Of a stretch of 5,881 nt of DNA, positions 1-5,273 are shown one piece after another (the stretch's first letter is position 1; each line of letters begins with the position of its first letter). This DNA comes from Acidobacteriota bacterium (GTDB taxonomy: Bacteria; Acidobacteriota; Vicinamibacteria; Vicinamibacterales; UBA823), in the NCBI GenBank assembly GCA_003509065.1, contig DODG01000253.1:4192-10072 (forward strand), read 5' to 3'. The position numbers were made by a program, and so were the translations under genes. Below the pieces are notes generated by a model that was not told the DNA's origin, searched no databases, and saw only the letters and a list, made by a program, of their open reading frames with translations.

Positions 1-639
1 GGGCGAATCTCAGCTGCAGGAGCTAGTTATGCTGAAGACCTGATGTCAGAGTTACGGACAGCAGTTGGGCCGGAAATAGAGTTAATGATAGATGCCCATG
101 GCAACTTCGATGTGTCAACTGCAACCGAGCTCTGCAATCGGATGATGAAGTTCGACTTGACTTGGTTCGAAGAACCTTTGCAACCAGAAAGTCTCGACGC
201 TCACAGGCAACTCAGATCCAATACGGATATCAACCTATGCATTGGTGAACGAAAGTACACCCGCTGGGACTTCGCCCCTTACCTACAGGAGGGCTTGGTC
301 AATTACATCATGCCAGACATATGTTGGACAGGCGGAATATCCGAAATGAAACGCATCGCCATCCTCGCAGAGACCTATTACGTTCCTATTAGCCCACATG
401 ACGCTTCGGGAGCATTCAACGTAATTACCGGTGCTCACGTCCTAATGAACGTACCGAATATATACCGTCTGGAGATGTCTGATCACTCTCTTGAAAATTA
501 CAACTCAGTGATCACTTCACCACTCGACATCCGAAACGGACAGCTGTATCTGCCTGATAAGCCAGGTTTAGGTTACGAACTCGATCATGATTTCATTAAT
601 TCCCACCCCGACCCTGAATGGGCCAGGCTACACAATTAA
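1..639 (+). CDS. Enolase-superfamily sugar-acid dehydratase, galactonate-dehydratase-like (5' end outside window)
   Basis: The frame is open from base 1, so the gene begins upstream; the ATG at 43 is an internal Met. The visible 212 residues are the (beta/alpha)8-barrel part of a mandelate racemase/muconate lactonizing enzyme-type protein, usually about 380-400 residues long. The three Mg-binding acids are visible: Asp31 in IDAHG, Glu57 in WFEEP and Glu83 in IGER. Also present are Asp106 (MPDICWTGG), His133 (SPHD) and Glu158 (RLE), matching Asp270/His297/Glu317 of mandelate racemase. The DxHG form at the first ligand, the GERKYTRWDF segment and PDICWTGGIS resemble galactonate dehydratase, where that His takes part in catalysis. 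The likely reaction is cytoplasmic Mg-dependent dehydration of an acid sugar to a 2-keto-3-deoxy acid. The substrate cannot be fixed from sequence, and the N-terminal capping domain that sets specificity is missing. The next gene follows after 51 bases on the same strand. Superfamily assignment is very secure; the galactonate-type assignment is moderate. Confidence 0.92.
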   Translation, partial: GRISAAGASYAEDLMSELRTAVGPEIELMIDAHGNFDVSTATELCNRMMKFDLTWFEEPLQPESLDAHRQLRSNTDINLCIGERKYTRWDFAPYLQEGLVNYIMPDICWTGGISEMKRIAILAETYYVPISPHDASGAFNVITGAHVLMNVPNIYRLEMSDHSLENYNSVITSPLDIRNGQLYLPDKPGLGYELDHDFINSHPDPEWARLHN

Positions 640-690
640 TCATCCAAGGTCTCCAACTTGTGACATCACCCAATCTCATGAAAGTTCCAA

Positions 691-1248
691 ATGGCAATTC
701 CAACCGGGCCTGAAATAATCGCATCTCGTCTGCAACGCCTCAATACTCAACTGCTCGCAACAGTTGACGTGCTGACTGAGGAAGAAGCCTCCACATGGCC
801 CACAAGTACGGCACCATCATGCAAATGGCATTTATGGCATATGGCCAGATGGGCTGACTATGTCCAAGCCCTGCTGCCACCTGTCGGATTGGAGGAGGCC
901 TGTGAATTATGGGAGAGTGAACAATTCGCAGAAAAATGGGGATTTAATGGGATCGATCTGGGCATGTGGGGAGCAGGCTCAGGATTAGGGAATAAAAACG
1001 GTCGATCTTTACCATTGCCGAGCCTTCCGGAAGTAAGAGCCTATGCGACAAAAGTTTTTAATCGTCTGGAGATCAGGGTTGGAAAATTTGATGAGCTTTC
1101 GTTCAACACACCATTTACCGATTGGCACGATGTCGACACAAGTATCGGTGACGCTATGATCGGATACCTGGCTCACGCCAACCGTCACCTCGGAATGCTC
1201 GAGGCAATCAGTGGCGTGTTGGGCAAAGACGGCTCTGTAACGGTCTAA
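691..1248 (+). CDS. DinB-like (DinB superfamily) metal-site protein
   Basis: This 185-residue protein has the length of a DinB/YfiT-type four-helix bundle (about 150-190). The N-terminal helix carries WHLWHMARWADY (His47, His50), and the C-terminal half carries AHANRHLGMLEAI (His162, His166). The pattern of one His in the first third plus HxxxH near the end is the usual divalent-metal triad of this superfamily. Characterised relatives include thiol-dependent S-transferases and maleylpyruvate isomerase; many members have no known reaction. Residues 70-110 form a Trp/Gly-rich connecting segment (AEKWGF, GMWGAGSGLG) before the third helix. ATG 691 is chosen because an in-frame stop lies at 679-681 and no earlier start exists; there is no clear Shine-Dalgarno site. 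It probably shares a transcript with the upstream dehydratase. No signal peptide or membrane segment is seen, so it is probably cytoplasmic. The fold is confident, the reaction unknown. Confidence 0.85.
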   Translation: MAIPTGPEIIASRLQRLNTQLLATVDVLTEEEASTWPTSTAPSCKWHLWHMARWADYVQALLPPVGLEEACELWESEQFAEKWGFNGIDLGMWGAGSGLGNKNGRSLPLPSLPEVRAYATKVFNRLEIRVGKFDELSFNTPFTDWHDVDTSIGDAMIGYLAHANRHLGMLEAISGVLGKDGSVTV

Positions 1249-1260
1249 TCCTCACCTTTG

Positions 1261-1295
1261 TCACAAATTCCACAATAAAAAATGTTGGGATGTGA
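1261..1295. terminator. Imperfect hairpin between convergent genes, possible terminator
   Basis: In the 71-base gap between two converging stop codons, TCACA (1261-1265) can pair with TGTGA (1291-1295), TCC (1269-1271) with GGA (1288-1290), and ACA (1272-1274) with TGT (1283-1285), around an A-rich loop. The stem is short and bulged. On the + strand no T-run follows it. On the - strand the T-run (complement of 1277-1282) sits in the loop, so it is not a classical intrinsic terminator. The position favours a transcription-ending role, but the structure alone does not prove it. Confidence 0.22.
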
Positions 1296-1319
1296 CCGAG
1301 CAAGTAATTGAGAAAACAG

Positions 1320-2456
1320 CTAAACGATCCTGCCTACGTCCAGGCCAAGGAAATAGCGGCCTGCTGTTTCAAAATTCGTCGCTCGCCCTTGTATCTGCTG
1401 CACAATAACGTGCATATCCTGATACCTACGCTGCAAAAGGTTACGCTTGAAAACAGCATCTGATCCAAACATCTCGTAAGCAACGTCAACTACTTGCGAG
1501 GCTCGCCTGATTGCGTATGTGGAAGCCATCCTAACGTCAATCCTCTGGGCCATGTCCAACTGCCTGCTTTCACATACCGAATTCCATAAATCACTCGCAC
1601 TTCCACGCAAGTACGTATCCGCAGCCCTAAGGCTTGACTCAGCCTCCCCAATTTGCCGATGTACTGTGGAACGATTGACCATCGCGTCCGAAACATCACG
1701 CTGTGCTTTTCGGGCTGCAAGTTTGATTGCATCGTCAAGGCAAGCCCTGGCCAATGCAAGAGAGATAGTTGCGAACCCAAGCGCAAATAGAGGAATCTTA
1801 GGAATAATGAAAAGAAAGCCATCATCACGGGGAACCTGTGATTCGAAGTACGTATGGCTCTCCTCTACGAAAATATTATCTAACTCGAAACTAAAACTAG
1901 CGGTACCTCGTAATCCATTCACCTGCCACGTATCAAGCATCATAGCGTCCGCTTTAGGGATCAAGAACATACGAGGGGGCCCTGCCTCACCTTCTACAGG
2001 AGACCGCGCCGCCAACCATGTCGAGTAACTGCTACCACTGCTGAAATCCCAGTGTCCCGAAAGAAGGTATCCACCTTCTGCTTGAATAGCTTTCGTGCCC
2101 TCGAATGGTGGTCCGTTGGTCACAACACAATAACGGTCAGCCCAAAGTTTACGAGCTGTTTCAGCCGGCATACGTGATGCATCTGTAGCAAATATATTGT
2201 TCTGATTAATGCACCAAGCCGTACTTGCATCAGCCTGGGCAAAGATGCGGATAATTTCGAAGAAAACCAGAGGCTGCATCTCTGCACCACCCAAGGATTC
2301 CGGAACCAGCAATTTAAAAAAACCAGCTTCAGCCATATCGCGGAACAAATCAGTCGGAATTTGCCGCCCCTCATCAATCTCGTCGACTCGCTGCGCAACT
2401 TTTGCAGCTAATTCCTGTGCCTCACCTAAATATTTAGCCGACTGGGTCTTGCTCAT
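1320..2456 (-). CDS. Acyl-CoA-dehydrogenase-fold flavoprotein, probable group D flavin-dependent monooxygenase
   Basis: The 378-residue protein has full family length and the three acyl-CoA dehydrogenase parts. These are an N-terminal helical domain (LFRDMAEAGFFKLLVPESLGG, about 37-57), a central beta domain (GGYLLSGHWDFSSGSSYSTW, about 128-147, then GLRGTASFSFELDNIFVEE, 181-199), and a C-terminal helical bundle (about 230-365). SGHWDFSSG and the C-terminal RRYQDMHVIVQQIQ are typical of the HsaA/DszC/HpaB-like oxygenases. These use reduced flavin from a partner reductase to hydroxylate or otherwise oxygenate a substrate. The YEGT segment that carries the catalytic Glu in many true acyl-CoA dehydrogenases is not visible, which also favours an oxygenase. 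No flavin reductase gene lies in the window. It is transcribed against both neighbours, with its own short upstream region. ATG 2456 fits the usual N-terminus; no good ribosome site precedes it. The substrate is unknown, and a divergent dehydrogenase remains possible. Confidence 0.87.
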   Translation of the reverse strand: MSKTQSAKYLGEAQELAAKVAQRVDEIDEGRQIPTDLFRDMAEAGFFKLLVPESLGGAEMQPLVFFEIIRIFAQADASTAWCINQNNIFATDASRMPAETARKLWADRYCVVTNGPPFEGTKAIQAEGGYLLSGHWDFSSGSSYSTWLAARSPVEGEAGPPRMFLIPKADAMMLDTWQVNGLRGTASFSFELDNIFVEESHTYFESQVPRDDGFLFIIPKIPLFALGFATISLALARACLDDAIKLAARKAQRDVSDAMVNRSTVHRQIGEAESSLRAADTYLRGSASDLWNSVCESRQLDMAQRIDVRMASTYAIRRASQVVDVAYEMFGSDAVFKRNLLQRRYQDMHVIVQQIQGRATNFETAGRYFLGLDVGRIV

Positions 2457-2482
2457 CGATCGAGAATAACACGTTGAACTTG

Positions 2483-2511
2483 AATAAAAAGTAGATAAAT
2501 CGAACCGTAAA
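2483..2511 (-). promoter_or_regulatory. Possible sigma70-type promoter for the flavoprotein gene
   Basis: Read on the - strand, TTTACG (complement of 2506-2511) and TTTATT (complement of 2483-2488) are separated by 17 bases, each matching 4 of 6 consensus positions. The predicted start of transcription would leave a leader of about 20 bases before the ATG at 2456, in keeping with the absence of a ribosome site. The region is AT-rich, so chance matches are likely. Confidence 0.2.
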
Positions 2512-2558
2512 GGCTCAGGTTTTTCATAGGAAAACGCTTAATCTTCAAATCGACTCAA

Positions 2559-2564
2559 TATAAT
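2559..2564 (+). promoter_or_regulatory. Perfect TATAAT -10 box, probable promoter of the DUF1800-DUF1501-NHL operon
   Basis: A consensus -10 hexamer lies 89 bases before the DUF1800 ATG in the divergent intergenic region. The -35 region is poor: the best candidates around 2536-2542 (CTTAAT) match only two or so positions. If used, transcription would begin near 2571 and give a leader of roughly 80 bases. The location, oriented toward the only gene block lying downstream, supports the call; the weak -35 suggests an activator or a different sigma factor, or a chance match. Confidence 0.4.
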
Positions 2565-2570
2565 CCTAGT

Positions 2571-2653
2571 GGACCAAAAAATGCTTAATGCCCTTCTGAT
2601 TCCGCGAGCAGCCTGCTAAAGTCGCGACCTGCCGAAAGACATTGCAGTTAACT
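2571..2653 (+). other. Presumed leader of the DUF1800 operon, with a 12-codon open frame and a hairpin
   Basis: Downstream of the TATAAT box, ATG 2581 opens a 12-codon frame (MLNALLIPRAAC) that stops at TAA 2617-2619. Overlapping its end, CGCGA (2603-2607) pairs with TCGCG (2622-2626), and GCA (2608-2610) can pair with TGC (2614-2616) inside. The stretch is more GC-rich than the AT-rich sequence on its 5' side. This could be a small regulatory leader or simply chance. The frame has no obvious ribosome site and no run of one amino acid of the kind expected for classical attenuation. No other gene is seen in 2457-2653. Confidence 0.2.
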
Positions 2654-4054
2654 ATGAGCGAAACAAACTTAAAATTAATGGCACACCTGATGCGACGGAC
2701 TGGGTTCGGCGCAAGTCGAGACGAACTCGAACAGCGAGTCGCTACAGGCTATGAGGCAACGGTGGAAGAGCTGCTGCATCCTGAGCTGCAGGCACCTGTC
2801 GATTACTATGAATTCCTTCGATATTTCCCTAACTGGTGGAAACCTGGGACCATGGGTGGACGTGGTCATGCCGGTTGGGTCTGGAGAATGATCAATACAC
2901 GGGCGCCACTCCAAGAGAAACTTTGCCTCTTCTACCATCAAATCTTTGCGACCGGGGTCTCTAAAGTCGATCATTATGACGAGATAGAAGACATGATTGA
3001 CATGTTCCGAGACAAAGGACTTGGACACTACAAAACCATCCTCATGGAAGTGGCCAAAAACCCGGCGATGATCTACTGGTTGGACAACCACGAGAACCAT
3101 GCCACGTCGATCAACGAAAACTGGGGCCGAGAGCTGCTAGAGCTGTTCACCATGGGCATCGGAAACTACACCGAAGATGACGTTCAGGAATGCTCTAGAG
3201 CATTCACCGGCTGGACCTTAACCCATAAGTTGCCACGTTTTTATATGGGCCGCTGGGATTGGGAGTTCGAGTACCGACCAGACGACCATGACAACGGCCA
3301 AAAGATCTTTCTGGGTCAAACCGGAAACTTTAATGGCGAAGAAATCATCGACATCATCCTTGCGCAACCTGCGACAGCTACATTTATAGCGCGCCATCTG
3401 TTCAGTTTCTTCGTAGAGGACGAACCTCAGGTCCCGGCATGGTCAGTTACGCCACCAAACAATCCTGATGCCGTCAATGCAATCGCCAAGGTTCTATTTG
3501 AAAGCGATTATCACATCGGAACCACACTCAGATTCATATTGAACTCAGACTTTTTCAAGGACTCTCTGTTCGCCAAGGTGAAAAATCCAACTGAAGTAGT
3601 AATCGGGACACTAAGACTCGTTGGTAATACCGAGCGTCCATCTCCTGAAACTATGGACTGGGCCATAGATATCACCAATATGGGACAAGACTTGCTCAAC
3701 CCCCCTAGTGTAGAAGGTTGGCACACTGGAATAGAGTGGATCAACAGCGGTACGCTGATGAAACGTACAAACTTCACAGCCGAATTGATGGGTGATCTAA
3801 CACGTCCAGGTGTAAAAAACATCATGGATCGCGTGAAATCGGTTGAAGCATCGGCGGATGAGCTTGTCAGCGCTTGTCTGGACCTGATGGGCCCACTCGA
3901 TGTGGATGACGATATCAGACAGGAACTGATTGAACATGCCAAATCATTCGGCCCATTCGATTGGGACCAAGACTCCGAGGGTGAAAATGCTGCGGCCGTA
4001 GCATCCGAAATCATCCAGCTGATTGTTTCATTGAGGGAGTATCAATTTGCCTAG
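2654..4054 (+). CDS. DUF1800 family protein
   Basis: The 466-residue protein has the DUF1800 landmarks in order. They are HLMRRTGFGAS near the N-terminus (11-21), the LCLFYHQIFATG region (91-101), NPAMIYWLDNHEN (136-148), INENWGRELLELFTMGIGNYTEDDV (153-177), AFTGWTL (183-189), HDNGQKIFLG (212-221), NGEEIIDIILAQPATATFIARHLFSFFV (227-254), and a C-terminal IIQLIVSLREYQ. The biochemical role of the family is not established; it is often encoded next to DUF1501, as here. No signal peptide or membrane segment is visible, so this copy is likely cytoplasmic. ATG 2654 is preferred because it places the conserved RRTGFG motif at the usual distance from the N-terminus; an in-frame TTG at 2642 would add only four residues. 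Neither has a good ribosome site. DUF1501 follows after 14 bases, which points to one operon and perhaps coupled translation. The family call is secure, the function unknown. Confidence 0.93.
   Translation: MSETNLKLMAHLMRRTGFGASRDELEQRVATGYEATVEELLHPELQAPVDYYEFLRYFPNWWKPGTMGGRGHAGWVWRMINTRAPLQEKLCLFYHQIFATGVSKVDHYDEIEDMIDMFRDKGLGHYKTILMEVAKNPAMIYWLDNHENHATSINENWGRELLELFTMGIGNYTEDDVQECSRAFTGWTLTHKLPRFYMGRWDWEFEYRPDDHDNGQKIFLGQTGNFNGEEIIDIILAQPATATFIARHLFSFFVEDEPQVPAWSVTPPNNPDAVNAIAKVLFESDYHIGTTLRFILNSDFFKDSLFAKVKNPTEVVIGTLRLVGNTERPSPETMDWAIDITNMGQDLLNPPSVEGWHTGIEWINSGTLMKRTNFTAELMGDLTRPGVKNIMDRVKSVEASADELVSACLDLMGPLDVDDDIRQELIEHAKSFGPFDWDQDSEGENAAAVASEIIQLIVSLREYQFA
4033..4039 (+). promoter_or_regulatory. 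Purine-rich ribosome binding site inside the end of DUF1800, for DUF1501
   Basis: GAGGGAG is the strongest Shine-Dalgarno-like sequence seen ahead of any gene in the window. It lies within the last codons of DUF1800. Five bases after it comes an ATT (4045-4047) in the DUF1501 reading frame; the TTG at 4069 in the same frame is 29 bases away, too far for direct use. A TTG at 4047 has good spacing but is in another frame that stops at 4080-4082. The site suggests either an ATT start or translational coupling with the upstream gene. Confidence 0.4.
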
Positions 4055-4068
4055 CATTCCTCCACCGC

Positions 4069-5235
4069 TTGGTCGACAGTAAGAATACAAGGGAGACCAA
4101 AATCACTACCCAAACAAAAGACCCTGTAATAGTTGTTCTTCAACTGACCGGAGGAAACGACTATTTAAACACGGTCGTCCCACACTCCGATCCACTCTAT
4201 CGTGATTACCGCCCAAGCGTAGGGGTGTCAGAAAAAGATGTATTACACCTTGACGACCAGGTCGGTTTTCACCCAGCCATGGCTCCGATACAGAAAATGT
4301 ACCAAGATGGCGACGTAGCCATTATTCACGGCGTTGGATACGAAAATTCGCCTCGCTCCCATTTCCGTTCCATGGATATCTGGCATACGTGTGAGCCCGA
4401 CACACTGGGAACAGAGGGATGGTTGGCACGAGTAATTCGGGATATAGACCCTCATAAGGAAAATGTCATAACGGCCGTCAGTATGGGGCCAGCATTGTTC
4501 CGGGCCTTGGTGGGGCCGGGAATACCAGTTGCAACGGTGGAAAATATCGATAGCTATGGCATGCTCACAGGATTAACCCCAGAAGAGAAACTGTCACGGG
4601 TGTTAAGTCGATATAGACGGATGTATTCGCCAGCTATCGGTACAGGTCCAGTTATGGATTATCTTGGTCAAACTGGACTGGATGCATTAGAGGGTGCAGA
4701 TATTCTAAGCGCCGCGCCAGCCAATTATTCTTCGAACATCGAATACGCAGATACAAGTGTAGGCAAGAAATTAAAAGGTATTGCACAGATCCATCTGGCA
4801 GGTCTTGGCTCGAGAATCTTTTACCTAGATCACAGTGGATTCGATACCCATGCCGATCAGGTTGCGACCCACGCCCGTCTATGGGGGGAGGTATCTACAG
4901 CTATACGCGACTTTTTCGATGACCTCGCATCCCACAACGCAGCAGAGAACGTTGTCATGTTCCTGTTCTCGGAGTTCGGACGACGGGTTCACGATAATGG
5001 CGGCGGAACTGATCACGGTGCTGGCGGGGTCTGCCTTGCCATCGGTAAAGGAGTCAAAGGCGGCCAATACGGCGAATATCCATCGACAAGACCCAGTGAC
5101 CTTGATCAGGGAGATCTGATCCCAGCAACGGATTTCCGTAGCGTATACACCACCCTTGTAGAGGACTGGATGGGTCTCGATGCCGTCTCCGTGGTCGGTG
5201 GAAATTTCGAAAAGCCCGAATTCATATTAAAGTAA
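4069..5235 (+). CDS. DUF1501 family protein (alkaline-phosphatase-like clan), no Tat signal
   Basis: Counting from TTG 4069 the protein has 388 residues and covers the whole DUF1501 domain. Visible motifs are VVLQLTGGNDYLNTVVP (22-38), GFHPAMAPIQKMY (66-78), SPRSHFRSMDIWHT (94-107), SGFDTHADQ (256-264), FSEFGRRVHDN (300-310), GTDHGAGG (313-320) and TDFRSVYTTLVEDW (354-367). DUF1501 belongs to the alkaline-phosphatase/sulfatase clan. Asp31, Asp259/His261 and Asp315/His316 are plausible metal ligands and suggest a hydrolase or transferase, but the substrate is unknown. Many DUF1501 proteins carry an N-terminal twin-arginine signal; here the domain begins almost at once and no RR motif or hydrophobic segment is present, so it is probably cytoplasmic. 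The start is uncertain: there is no ATG before residue 71, TTG 4069 lacks a ribosome site, and ATT 4045 has one. The gene lies between DUF1800 (14 bases) and an NHL gene (38 bases). Confidence 0.9.
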   Translation: MVDSKNTRETKITTQTKDPVIVVLQLTGGNDYLNTVVPHSDPLYRDYRPSVGVSEKDVLHLDDQVGFHPAMAPIQKMYQDGDVAIIHGVGYENSPRSHFRSMDIWHTCEPDTLGTEGWLARVIRDIDPHKENVITAVSMGPALFRALVGPGIPVATVENIDSYGMLTGLTPEEKLSRVLSRYRRMYSPAIGTGPVMDYLGQTGLDALEGADILSAAPANYSSNIEYADTSVGKKLKGIAQIHLAGLGSRIFYLDHSGFDTHADQVATHARLWGEVSTAIRDFFDDLASHNAAENVVMFLFSEFGRRVHDNGGGTDHGAGGVCLAIGKGVKGGQYGEYPSTRPSDLDQGDLIPATDFRSVYTTLVEDWMGLDAVSVVGGNFEKPEFILK

Positions 5236-5273
5236 CGGCCAAAACTACCGAAGTAAACAAAGGCCAAGATAAA

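Noticed and set aside
660..669. GTGACATCAC inverted repeat in the dehydratase-DinB gap
   Set aside because: Only 4 bp arms with a 2-base centre; too short for a terminator, and the spacing does not fit a CRP-type operator (TGTGA-N6-TCACA).
1261..1295. TCACA...TGTGA as a regulator binding site
   Set aside because: The half sites are 25 bases apart and in outward order, between two convergent gene ends where no promoter is expected; a hairpin is the simpler reading.
1519..2028. 169-codon open frame on the + strand inside the flavoprotein gene
   Set aside because: It lies antisense within a full-length, motif-bearing gene, its protein has no recognisable domain pattern, and it is rich in Ser/Arg/Ala as expected for a reverse-frame shadow.
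3511..4014. 167-codon open frame on the - strand inside DUF1800
   Set aside because: It is antisense to the conserved C-terminal part of DUF1800, very rich in Ser and without any domain features.
4047..4082. TTG-initiated 12-codon frame after the GAGGGAG site
   Set aside because: It has good spacing but stops at once at 4080-4082 and its peptide has no recognisable features; it probably results from sequence constraints of the two overlapping frames.
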